From Pseudomonadota bacterium (GTDB lineage Bacteria; Pseudomonadota; Gammaproteobacteria; Xanthomonadales; Xanthomonadaceae), in contig JAEWOJ010000149.1 in NCBI GenBank assembly GCA_023399815.1, positions 1-19,492 of the forward strand: a stretch of 19,492 nt of DNA, in the 5' to 3' direction. The position numbers were made by a program, and so were the translations under genes. The first letter of the stretch is position 1; the number at the start of each line of letters is the position of its first letter. The notes beneath the pieces were generated by a model, which saw only the letters and a list, made by a program, of their open reading frames with translations, was not told where the DNA came from and made no database searches. Below are positions 1 to 6,851 of this stretch, piece by piece.

Positions 1-44
1 GGGCTTTCCCGGTGAAGCCCCTCGCGACTGGCGTCGCTCCTACA
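1..44 (-). repeat. Intergenic palindromic repeat, left copy
   Basis: Read on the minus strand this begins TGTAGGAGCGACGC and continues with a GCGAC/GTCGC inverted repeat and a second hairpin, AAGCCC against GGGCTT, around a CACCGGGAAA-like loop. The same unit in the opposite orientation lies at 19444-19492, with differences mainly in the second stem. A partial further copy of the TAGGAGGAGCGTC type follows at about 45-59. It lies downstream of the nagX stop. The window begins inside the element, so its outer end is not seen. Repeats of this GTAGGAGCGAC type are common between genes in Xanthomonadaceae (family knowledge). Confidence 0.7.
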
Positions 45-83
45 GACGCTCCTCCTACCAAGAATCGCCGGAACGAAACGTCG

Positions 84-1175
84 TCAGATCTTCAGGTAGA
101 TCCGCCGGCGGTCCAGCCACCACATCGGCAGCCACCACAGCGCGACGAAGGCGATGGCCATCGCCAGCGAGGCCACCTGCGCGCCGGCCAGCGGGGTGAT
201 CCAGCGATCGAACACGTGGCTGTACAGCCAGCCCCAGCCGCCGGTGCCGAGCAGCGCCAACACCACCACGCCGGAGCCGGCATAGGCGGTGATCGCGTTG
301 ACGCCGAAGCGCCGGCCCAGCGGCGGCCAGCCGTGCCGGTCCACCAGCAGGTGCGCCAGCCACAGCGCGACCAGCGCCCAGCCCGAGGTCCACAGCACGT
401 AGGACGGCGTCCACAGGTTCTTGTTGAGCGGCTGCCACGTCGCCCACAGCGCGCCCAGCGCCAGCAGCACGGCGGCGGCGGCCAGCAGCCGCAGCGGGCG
501 GCCGCTGCGCAGCGCGGCGCCGGCGCGCAGGCCGATCAGGGTCGAGGCCAGCGCGCCCAGCGTGGACAGCAGGCCCTCGGGGTCATGCCCCAGCCCGCTG
601 GCCGGGTCGTACCTGTAGAGCAGCGGGCCGAGCAGCGCGGTGTCCACCCGGCTGGGCAGGTTGTACCAGGGTTCCAGCGTGCCGCCGGCGGCCAGCAGCA
701 CGGCGTAGCCGCCCAGCAGCAGGCCCAGGCAGAACCACTGCGTGCGCGGCCGCAGCCAGATCGCCATCGCCCCGACGGCGGCGAAGCACAGGCCGATGCG
801 CTCCAGCACGCCCCATGGCCGGAAGTGCGCCAGGTCCAGCCACCACCAGGCCAGCAGGTGCAGCAGCAGCCCCAGGCCGACGATGCGCAGCGCGCGCACC
901 AGCACGGTGCGGGTCAAGGCGGCGCGGTCGGCACCCTGCTCGGCGCGCGGCACCACGCCCAGCGCGATCGACACGCCGACGATCACCAGGAAGAACGGGA
1001 ACACCAGGTCGGTCGGCGTGCAGCCGTGCCATTCCGCGTGTTCCAGCGGCGCGAACACGTGGCTCCAGGTGCCCGGGTTGTTGACCAGCAGCATGGCCGC
1101 CACGGTGATGCCGCGCAGGGCATCGACCGAGGCATAGCGGGTGGGAGCGGTGCGAACGGATCGGGAATCTGTCAT
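84..1175 (-). CDS. nagX: NagX, DUF5009/HGSNAT-like transmembrane acyltransferase
   Basis: A 363-residue, multi-pass, mostly hydrophobic membrane protein. It has the DALRG motif (residues 18-22) at the start of the first membrane helix and the HAEW...TDLVFPFF block (about 46-62). That block matches the region of human heparan-alpha-glucosaminide N-acetyltransferase holding its active-site histidine, so His46 is the candidate residue here. About ten hydrophobic segments follow, and the length fits the family. The ATG at 1175 is preferred over the ATG at 1181 because GGGG lies about 8 nt upstream of it; an in-frame TGA a little further up excludes a longer protein. NagX is a recurrent member of proteobacterial GlcNAc loci, and its biochemical role is not firmly established to my knowledge. 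Inferred role: acetyl transfer across the inner membrane to periplasmic glucosamine. It lies 428 bp from nagA across a repeat-filled gap, so it probably has its own promoter. Confidence 0.88.
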   Translation of the reverse strand: MTDSRSVRTAPTRYASVDALRGITVAAMLLVNNPGTWSHVFAPLEHAEWHGCTPTDLVFPFFLVIVGVSIALGVVPRAEQGADRAALTRTVLVRALRIVGLGLLLHLLAWWWLDLAHFRPWGVLERIGLCFAAVGAMAIWLRPRTQWFCLGLLLGGYAVLLAAGGTLEPWYNLPSRVDTALLGPLLYRYDPASGLGHDPEGLLSTLGALASTLIGLRAGAALRSGRPLRLLAAAAVLLALGALWATWQPLNKNLWTPSYVLWTSGWALVALWLAHLLVDRHGWPPLGRRFGVNAITAYAGSGVVVLALLGTGGWGWLYSHVFDRWITPLAGAQVASLAMAIAFVALWWLPMWWLDRRRIYLKI

Positions 1176-1207
1176 TGCCATTGCCCCGTGCGGTAAGTGT
1201 CAGTGCC

Positions 1208-1254
<47 letters not shown>

Positions 1255-1260
1255 CAGTGA

Positions 1261-1500
1261 TTTTGCCTTTCGGCTTTTGACTTCCCTGCCGTAGAGCGAG
1301 CCGAGCACCGCAGTGGAACGAGGGGCGAAGAGGCGCACGTGTCTGAGCGAAGCGAGTTGTGCGCCGCCCCCTCGTTCCGCGAGGAGTGCAGGGGACCGAT
1401 GCGGCGCAGCCGCAGCGGCTCGCGTCCCGGCCGTGCTTTCTCTTGGTTACCTTCTCTTTGCACGAGCAAAGAGAAGTAACTCGCTCCTGCGGAGCAGGAG
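1261..1500. repeat. Composite inverted-repeat block between nagA and nagX
   Basis: This non-coding stretch is dominated by inverted repeats. A long stem pairs GGAACGAGGGG (1315-1325) and GGCGCAC (1332-1338) with GTGCGCC (1359-1365) and CCCCTCGTTCC (1368-1378). A second hairpin has perfect 11-bp arms CTTCTCTTTGC (1451-1461) and GCAAAGAGAAG (1466-1476), extended by GTTA (1446-1449) and TAAC (1477-1480) across a one-base bulge. A third is CTCCTGC (1484-1490) and GCAGGAG (1494-1500). Long reading frames cross the block on both strands, but they are low-complexity and arginine/serine/glutamine-rich, so I call no gene. It may be one dispersed repeat element together with the adjacent microsatellite. 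The remainder of the gap, 1501-1566, shows nothing I recognise. Confidence 0.6.
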
Positions 1501-1566
1501 TGAAAGCCTTTGCTCTTCAAATGATCTTCAAACACCACGAGGCTTCGCCCCGCCCCTCACCCCAAC

Positions 1567-1587
1567 CCCTCTCCCGAAGGGAGAGGG
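1567..1587 (-). repeat. REP-like hairpin downstream of nagA, possible terminator
   Basis: Perfect 9-bp arms CCCTCTCCC and GGGAGAGGG with a 3-nt loop start 16 nt beyond the nagA stop. On the minus strand the hairpin is followed by GTTGGGGTGAGGGGCG and not by a T-run, so it is not a canonical intrinsic terminator. It resembles the CCCTCTCCC/GGGAGAGGG repeats dispersed in Xanthomonadaceae genomes. Its position could make it act as a 3' stabiliser or partial terminator of the nagP-nagA transcript. Confidence 0.65.
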
Positions 1588-1603
1588 ACTTTCGAGCAAC
1601 CAC

Positions 1604-2743
1604 TCAATCCTGCTGGCCCGCGATCCAGGTGGCCTGCACCTGCAACGCCTCGTCCAGCAGCACGAAATCTGCCTGATACCCCTCCTCGATGCGCCCGTAC
1701 CGATCATCCAGCCGCAGAAATTGCGCCGGATACGTCGACGCCATCCGCGCCGCCTCCGCCAGCGGCAGGCCCAGCAGGTTGACCGTATTGCGCACCGCCG
1801 TGGCCATGTCCAGCGCCGAGCCGGCCAGCGAGCCGGCGGCGTTGCGCACCACACCATCGACGGCGGTGATGACCTCGCCGTACAGCTCGAACGAAGGATC
1901 GTCCGCGCCGACCATCGGCATCGCATCGGTCACCAGCAGCACCTTGCCGCGCGGCTTGGCCGCCAGCGCCACGCGCAGGCTGGCCGGGTGCACGTGCACA
2001 CCGTCGACGATCACGCCGCACCAGCTGTACGGGTCTTCCAGCGCCGCGCCGACCACGCCGGGCTCGCGCCCCTGCAGCGGCGTCATCGCGTTGTAGAGGT
2101 GGGTGAAACCGCTGATGCCGGCGTCGAGGCCGGCGCGGGTTTCCTCGTAGCTGCCGGCGGTGTGGCCGGCGCAGACGATGGCGCCATGGGCGACCATCGC
2201 CCGGATGGTGTCGGCCGGCACGCGCTCGGGCGCCAGCGTGATCAGGGTGACGCCGTTGTCGAGCGAGGTCGCCATCGCCACCTCGTCCGGCCCCGGCACG
2301 CGGAACTTGCCCGCGTCGTGCGTGCCCTTGCGCGCCGGCGCGATGTACGGCCCCTCCAGGTGGATGCCGAGGATGCCGGGCACGCCGTCGGCGATGGCCT
2401 GGCGCACCGCGGCGATGGCTTCCGCCATCACCGCCGCGTCGTCGCTGATCAGGGTCGGCATCATGCCGGTGGTGCCGAAGCGCCGATGCCCGCGCATCAT
2501 CGCGCGCAGGGCCTCCACGTCCGGCGTGTTGTTGAGCAGCGCGCCGCCGCCGCCGTTGACCTGCACATCGATGAAGCCGGGCAGCAGCCAGCCGCCGCCG
2601 AGGTCGTGGCGCGGCAGGCCGGCCGGCAGCGAGTCCTCGGGCAGTACGCCGGCCACCCTGCCGTCCTGCACCAGCACCGCATGGCCGGAGTGGAAGTCGT
2701 CGTTGCCCAGGACGCGGGCGTTGGTCAATGCGTAGCTGGTCAT
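1604..2743 (-). CDS. nagA: NagA, N-acetylglucosamine-6-phosphate deacetylase
   Basis: A cytoplasmic amidohydrolase of 379 residues, the usual length, converting GlcNAc-6-P to GlcN-6-P and acetate. Family landmarks occur in order: LPGFIDVQVNGGGG (54-67) at the start of the barrel, HLEGP with metal ligand Glu130, AGHTA with His194, THLYNAM with His215, and LVTDAM with catalytic Asp273. The first strand carries DVQVNG and lacks the HxH of many amidohydrolases, as in single-metal NagA enzymes. The ATG at 2743 has GGAAA just upstream. The gene follows nagB-II in the same direction but is separated from it by 308 bp of palindromic repeats, which is unusual for consecutive steps of one pathway. Confidence 0.97.
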   Translation of the reverse strand: MTSYALTNARVLGNDDFHSGHAVLVQDGRVAGVLPEDSLPAGLPRHDLGGGWLLPGFIDVQVNGGGGALLNNTPDVEALRAMMRGHRRFGTTGMMPTLISDDAAVMAEAIAAVRQAIADGVPGILGIHLEGPYIAPARKGTHDAGKFRVPGPDEVAMATSLDNGVTLITLAPERVPADTIRAMVAHGAIVCAGHTAGSYEETRAGLDAGISGFTHLYNAMTPLQGREPGVVGAALEDPYSWCGVIVDGVHVHPASLRVALAAKPRGKVLLVTDAMPMVGADDPSFELYGEVITAVDGVVRNAAGSLAGSALDMATAVRNTVNLLGLPLAEAARMASTYPAQFLRLDDRYGRIEEGYQADFVLLDEALQVQATWIAGQQD

Positions 2744-2796
2744 CTTTCCGTTTCCGGGTTTCCTCCCGCTGCCAAAGCGCAAGAGGAGGGTTGGGA

Positions 2797-3010
2797 ATGC
2801 AAAGCCCCTCTCCCACCGGGGCGAGAAGGCACGGCTTGCGCGCCACTGGCGCGCGTGCCCTGGAGCGCCCACGCCGCTGGCGTGGGCCGGGGCGCGGAGC
2901 GGGGGTTGGGGAGAGGGTCGGGCGAAGCCTCCGCCATGCCTGGACACAGGAGGCTTCATCCCTACCCTCATCCGCCCCTTCGGGGCACCTTCTCCCGGAG
3001 GGAGAAGGGA
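2797..3010. repeat. Cluster of palindromic repeats between nagB-II and nagA
   Basis: At least four hairpins are stacked here. GCGCGCC/GGCGCGC lies at 2838-2854, with outer arms GGCAC (2828-2832) and GTGCC (2855-2859). GCCCACGCC/GGCGTGGGC lies at 2867-2887. GCCCC/GGGGC lies at 2974-2986, followed at once by CCTTCTCCC/GGGAGAAGG at 2988-3008. The flanks GCCCCTCTCCC (about 2805) and GGTTGGGGAGAGGG (about 2903-2917) look like the two halves of one repeat with the inner hairpins inserted between them. No credible gene lies in the 308-bp gap. Confidence 0.75.
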
Positions 3011-3051
3011 AAAGCCCTCTCCTCTCCGCACAGTGTGAGAAGGAAGATCCA

Positions 3052-4077
3052 TCACACCGTCTCGGTCACCTTGTTCAGATGCGGCGGCAGGTCCGGATTG
3101 TGGCCCCGGCGCAGCGCCAGCGCATTGATCGCGCGGTAGAAGCTCTGCACCGTCAGCAGCGGCGCGCACAGCGGGTGCGGCGCGGTGGCGACCGGCAGGT
3201 TGCCGCCCTCGCCCGCCAGCCACACGCGCGCGCCACGCGCGGCGAACTCCTCGGCCAGCGCACGGGTGCCGGCGCCGGTCTCGTCCGGCTGGGCGAAGGC
3301 CAGCACCGGGAAGTCCCTGCCCACCAGCGCCATCGGCCCGTGCTTGACCTCGGCCGAGCTGTAGCCCTCGGCGTGCAGGCCGCAGGTTTCCTTGAACTTG
3401 AGCGCGGCCTCCTGCGCCGCGGCCAGGCCCGGGCCGCGGCCGACCACGAACAGGTTGTGCGCATCGACCAGCCCGTCGGTCAGCGCGCTCCAGTCGCACT
3501 GCCAGGCCTGCGCCAGCCCGGCCGGCAACGCGTCCAGCGCGGCGACCAGCGCCGGATCGTCCTTCCAGTAGGCGCCCAGCTGCAGGATCGCCGCCAGCGA
3601 GGCGAGATAGCTCTTGGTCGCGGCCACGCTGCGTTCGACGCCGGCGCCCATCGGGATCACCGTGTCGGCCAGCTGCGCCAGCGGCGAGTCCTCGACGTTG
3701 ACCAGCGCCACCACGCGCGCGCCGGCCGCCTTGGCGGCCTCGGCGTTGCGCAGCAGGTCCGGGCTCTTGCCCGACTGCGAGATCACCAGGTACAGCGCAT
3801 CCTGCAGCTGCTGCCGCGCTTCGTAGACCGATCCCACCGACGGCGACGCCGAAGCGGTCACCACGCCCAGCTGGGTCTCGAACACGTACTTGGCGTAGGT
3901 GGCGGCGTGGTCGGAGCTGCCGCGCGCGCAGGTCACCACGAACGGCGGCGGGTTGCGCCGCAGGTCCTCGGCCAGCGCCCGCACCACGTCGTGGTTGCGG
4001 ACGAACTGGGCGGTGATCACGGCGGCGCTGGAGGCCGCCTCGTTGAACATCAGGGTGTCGGTCTCGCTGGGCAACAT
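3052..4077 (-). CDS. nagB-II: NagB-II, SIS-domain glucosamine-6-phosphate deaminase
   Basis: A cytoplasmic protein of 341 residues with two SIS sugar-isomerase domains and no glutaminase domain, resembling the isomerase half of GlmS. Domain 1 has ARGSSDHA (51-58) and SQSGKSPD (100-107). Domain 2 has GRGPGLAAAQEAALKFKE (213-230) and the EVKHGPMAL segment (243-251), and the protein ends in a GlmS-like LNKVTETV tail. In proteobacterial Nag loci this family replaces classical NagB, deaminating and isomerising GlcN-6-P to Fru-6-P. The ATG at 4077 lies 4 bp past the nagR stop, with only a weak GAG upstream, so translation is probably coupled to nagR. An internal Met at residue 10 is a possible alternative start. 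A GlmS-isomerase-like or AgaS-like activity is the alternative, but context favours the deaminase. Confidence 0.94.
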   Translation of the reverse strand: MLPSETDTLMFNEAASSAAVITAQFVRNHDVVRALAEDLRRNPPPFVVTCARGSSDHAATYAKYVFETQLGVVTASASPSVGSVYEARQQLQDALYLVISQSGKSPDLLRNAEAAKAAGARVVALVNVEDSPLAQLADTVIPMGAGVERSVAATKSYLASLAAILQLGAYWKDDPALVAALDALPAGLAQAWQCDWSALTDGLVDAHNLFVVGRGPGLAAAQEAALKFKETCGLHAEGYSSAEVKHGPMALVGRDFPVLAFAQPDETGAGTRALAEEFAARGARVWLAGEGGNLPVATAPHPLCAPLLTVQSFYRAINALALRRGHNPDLPPHLNKVTETV

Positions 4078-4081
4078 GGCT

Positions 4082-5158
4082 CTACTCGGGAAGATCGAGG
4101 GAAGGAGTGGGCGGCCGCAGCGGCTGCTGCCGCAGCGGCGCGGTGGAACCGCGCACCACCAGCTGCGGCACGAAGCCCTGGTTCTGCAGCTGCACCGGAT
4201 TGTCCTCGTAGGCATCGGTGCGCAGCTGGCTGATCAGCAGCCGCGCGGCGTGGCGGGCGATGTCGCCGGTGGCCTGCTTGGCGGTGGTCAGCGCCGGCCA
4301 CGACTGGCGCGAGAACGGGCTGTCCTCGAAACCGGCGATGGACAGGTCGTAGGGCACGTTCAGTCCGGCCGAGTTGGCCGCGGCCAGCACGCCGGCGGCG
4401 ATCTCGTCGTTGGAGCCGAAGATCGCGGTGGGCGGCTCGCGCAGCGCCAGCAACCGGCGCGCGCCGCGGAAGCCGTCGTCGAAGGTGTAGTCGCCGGGAA
4501 TCACCAGGTGCTTGTCCAGCGGGATGCCGTAGTCCTTCAGCGCCGCCTCGTAGCCGGCATGGCGCTCGCCGCTGGAGTGATGCTCCGGCCCGCCCCACAG
4601 GAAGCCGATGCGCTGGTGGCCGAGCTGGATCAGGTGCTCGGTGATCTCGTAGGCGGCGTCGCGGTCGTCGACGAACACGCAGGGGCCGTCGGCCGGGTCC
4701 TCGGTGGCGGCGATGATGCGCACCGTCTTGATGCCGCGCGCGTTGAGCGCGGCCACCAGTTCCGGGCGCTCGGACATCGGCGCGGTCAGCACCAGCCCGG
4801 CCAGGCGCGAGCGCTGCACCCAGTCGGCCAGTTCCTCGGCCAGCATCGGCGAGGTCGAGTCGCAGGGATGGATCTGCAGGCCGAAGCCGGTCTCGCGGCA
4901 GGCCGACAGCACGCCGTTCTGCACGCCGATGATGTGGTACGGGTTCGGGTTGTCATAGACCAGCCCGATGACGAAGGTGGTGTTGCTGCGCAGGTTGCGC
5001 GCGGACGGGTCCGGTTCGTAGTCCAGCTCGGCGACCGCGCGCAGCACGCGCGCGCGGGTGGCCTGCATCACCGAAGGCTCGTTGTTGATGACCCGCGACA
5101 CCGTCTTGAGCGAGACCTTGGCCCGCTCGGCGACATCCTTGATGGTGGGTCTGCGCAT
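4082..5158 (-). CDS. nagR: NagR, LacI-family transcriptional repressor
   Basis: A LacI/GalR regulator of 358 residues. The N-terminal helix-turn-helix TIKDVAERAKVSLKTVSRV (5-23) is followed by NNEPSV and the hinge helix DPSARNLRS (50-58). The rest is a periplasmic-binding-protein-like effector domain with GLVYDNPNPYH near its start and FGSNDEIAAG and SIAGFEDSPFS in its second half. The ATG at 5158 is chosen because AGGAAA stands 6 nt upstream. A longer frame extends to 5227 but would add sequence before the DNA-binding domain. Its place between nagP and nagB-II and the nearby TGACA-N4-TGTCA palindromes make it the local GlcNAc-responsive repressor. The effector is inferred from other proteobacterial NagR proteins, probably GlcNAc-6-P or GlcN-6-P. 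Confidence 0.95.
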   Translation of the reverse strand: MRRPTIKDVAERAKVSLKTVSRVINNEPSVMQATRARVLRAVAELDYEPDPSARNLRSNTTFVIGLVYDNPNPYHIIGVQNGVLSACRETGFGLQIHPCDSTSPMLAEELADWVQRSRLAGLVLTAPMSERPELVAALNARGIKTVRIIAATEDPADGPCVFVDDRDAAYEITEHLIQLGHQRIGFLWGGPEHHSSGERHAGYEAALKDYGIPLDKHLVIPGDYTFDDGFRGARRLLALREPPTAIFGSNDEIAAGVLAAANSAGLNVPYDLSIAGFEDSPFSRQSWPALTTAKQATGDIARHAARLLISQLRTDAYEDNPVQLQNQGFVPQLVVRGSTAPLRQQPLRPPTPSLDLPE

Positions 5159-5201
5159 GATGGTTTCCTGCCTGGACTGACTGCCCGCCATGATGCGCGA
5201 T

Positions 5202-6485
5202 TCAGCCGCCACGCGGGCGGCCCGCACGCTGCCCGGCGACGGCGAAATACAGGATGTACAGGTAGCAGGGCACCATCAGCGCCGCGAACACCAGCTGGAA
5301 GTCGACGTGCTGCTTGAGCACCGCGAACGCCTGCGGAATGATCGCGCCGCCAGCGATGCCCATCACCAGCAGCGCCGAGCCGGTCTGGGTGAAACGGCCC
5401 AGGCCGCGGATCGCCAGCGGGAAGATCGCCGGCCACATCATCGCGTTGGCGAAGCCCAGCGCGGCCACGAAGCCCACCGAGACGTAGCCGTGGGTGAAGT
5501 AGGCGCCGAGGCTGAACGCCACGCCGAGCATCGCCGACACCGCCAGCCAGCGCTCCTGCGAGATGAAGCGCGGGATCAGCACCAGCCCGACCAGGTAGCC
5601 GACCAGCATCGCCGTCAGCGTGTAGGAGGTGAACAGCTTGGTCTGGTCCAGCGGCAGGTCGAAGCCGTGGCCGTAGGTGCCGATGGCGTCGCCGGCCATC
5701 ACTTCCACGCCGACGTAGACGAACAGGCACAGCACGCCCAGCCACAGGTGCGGGAACTGGAAGACGCTGCGCTTCTCCGACGCGCCGCCCGCGGCGCCGG
5801 CATTGGCCTCGGCCGCGCGCACTTCCGGCAGCGGCGAGAACAGCACGCCCACCGCCACCAGCAGCAGGATGCCGGCGATGACCATGTAGGGCGTATGGAT
5901 CTTGGCGGCGAAATCGTTGAGCAGCTGCGTCCGGGTCGCGGCATCGGCCGCCTGCACCTGCGCGTCCAGGTCGCCGATGCCGTGCAGCACCAGCGAGCCG
6001 ATCACGATCGGCGCGAGGATGCCCGCGACCTTGTTGCAGATGCCCATCAGCGCGATGCGCTGGGCCGCGCCGTCGATCGGGCCGAGGATGGAGATGTACG
6101 GGTTGACCGCGGTCTGCAGCAGCGCCATGCCGCCGCCGATCACGAACAGGCCGCCCAGCGCGCCGCCGAACCAGCGCTGCGTGGCGAACTGGCCGAACAG
6201 CATGGCGCCCACCGCCATCACCGCCAGGCTCAGCGCCAGGCCCTTCTTCATGCCGGTGCGGTTGAGGATCACCGAGGCCGGCAGCGCCAGGAAGAAATAG
6301 GACAGGTAGAACACCATCAGCACCAGGAACGCCGACACCTCGCTGACCTCGAAGGCCAGCTTGACGAAGGTGATGAGCGGCCCGTTGATCCAGGTGCAGA
6401 AGCCGAGGATGAAGAACAGGCCGCCGACGATGGCGATCGAGGACGCCATGCCGTTGCGCGGCGTGGAAACGGGAACAGCGGACAT
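5202..6485 (-). CDS. nagP: NagP, MFS N-acetylglucosamine transporter
   Basis: An inner-membrane permease of 427 residues in the FucP-like branch of the major facilitator superfamily, with about twelve hydrophobic helices. Diagnostic stretches are GFCTWINGPLI (28-38) in helix 1, the loop NRTGMKKGL after helix 2, and QTAVNPYISILGP (124-136) in helix 4. A hydrophilic alanine-rich loop (around LPEVRAAEANAGAAGG) separates the two halves. The ATG at 6485 has AGGAG 7 nt upstream; longer frames lack such a site. NagP imports GlcNAc unphosphorylated, which fits a separate kinase encoded divergently. It is first in the leftward unit, 43 bp before nagR, with a promoter and operator upstream. Confidence 0.95.
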   Translation of the reverse strand: MSAVPVSTPRNGMASSIAIVGGLFFILGFCTWINGPLITFVKLAFEVSEVSAFLVLMVFYLSYFFLALPASVILNRTGMKKGLALSLAVMAVGAMLFGQFATQRWFGGALGGLFVIGGGMALLQTAVNPYISILGPIDGAAQRIALMGICNKVAGILAPIVIGSLVLHGIGDLDAQVQAADAATRTQLLNDFAAKIHTPYMVIAGILLLVAVGVLFSPLPEVRAAEANAGAAGGASEKRSVFQFPHLWLGVLCLFVYVGVEVMAGDAIGTYGHGFDLPLDQTKLFTSYTLTAMLVGYLVGLVLIPRFISQERWLAVSAMLGVAFSLGAYFTHGYVSVGFVAALGFANAMMWPAIFPLAIRGLGRFTQTGSALLVMGIAGGAIIPQAFAVLKQHVDFQLVFAALMVPCYLYILYFAVAGQRAGRPRGG

Positions 6486-6539
6486 TGAGGGCTCCTGCAG
6501 CTGCGAGAGGGACGGCTCACGCCGGCCGGTGGTAACTGG

Positions 6540-6553
6540 GAACAACGTTGTCA
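6540..6553 (-). promoter_or_regulatory. Candidate NagR operator at nagP
   Basis: The minus strand reads TGACAACGTTGTTC, containing the perfect 10-bp palindrome ACAACGTTGT (6542-6551). It matches the TGACA-N4-TGTCA form reported for LacI-type NagR in gamma-proteobacteria, with one imperfect end. It lies immediately downstream of the predicted nagP -10, about where transcription would start, which is a classical repression position. Confidence 0.78.
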
Positions 6554-6555
6554 CA

Positions 6556-6585
6556 TTTATTGTTTGGTGCTGACGGGTTTGTCAA
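6556..6585 (-). promoter_or_regulatory. Predicted sigma-70 promoter of nagP-nagR-nagB-II-nagA
   Basis: On the minus strand a perfect -35 TTGACA (6580-6585) is separated by 18 bp from AATAAA (6556-6561), a four-of-six match to the -10. The candidate NagR operator follows directly. The nagP start is about 70 nt downstream. Confidence 0.55.
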
Positions 6586-6770
6586 CAACGCACGCACGCC
6601 GTCGATGGCGCAGCGGAGCGGCCCGCGGCACACGGAATCATGATGGGCAACGCCTCATGCCTGCAAACGCAGGTTTCATGCGCCGCGTGCTTTCGATTGC
6701 AACGAACCGCGGGCGGTCGGCGGGCGCGCAGAATGCGTTGCGGCGCAGCATCGAAAGTTTCAATTATCCG
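6586..6770. other. Central part of the nagP/kinase divergent control region
   Basis: The 366-bp gap between the two divergent genes has its regulatory sites at the edges. The middle shows one small inverted repeat, CCTGC/GCAGG with loop AAAC (6660-6673), and no clear third operator. A 92-codon plus-strand frame crosses it (6564-6842). It has no ribosome site and a composition I do not trust, so I do not call it a gene. Confidence 0.5.
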
Positions 6771-6798
6771 TTGACATCGTTGTCAGAACGATTACAGA
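6771..6798 (+). promoter_or_regulatory. Predicted promoter of the kinase gene
   Basis: A perfect -35 TTGACA (6771-6776) is followed after 16 bp by TACAGA (6793-6798), a weak -10. The -35 lies inside the second candidate NagR operator, so repressor binding would block RNA polymerase directly. The GTG start of the kinase gene is about 50 nt downstream. Confidence 0.45.
6772..6785 (+). promoter_or_regulatory. Candidate NagR operator at the kinase gene
   Basis: TGACATCGTTGTCA has perfect 5-bp arms TGACA and TGTCA around a CG centre, the same form as the operator at 6540-6553. It overlaps the -35 hexamer of the rightward promoter. I found no further copy at the receptor, hexosaminidase or namZ genes. 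Confidence 0.8.
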
Positions 6799-6851
6799 CT
6801 CGGCCCCGAGTCGCGCCTGTCGGCGCTTCCCCAACGCCATAGGGAATCCGA

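Noticed and set aside
1567..1587. Canonical intrinsic terminator of nagA
   Set aside because: The hairpin is perfect but followed by a G-rich stretch and not T on the minus strand; kept as a REP-like repeat with possible 3' role.
6564..6842. A 92-codon plus-strand frame in the divergent control region
   Set aside because: It overlaps promoters and operators, lacks a ribosome site and has no recognisable motif.
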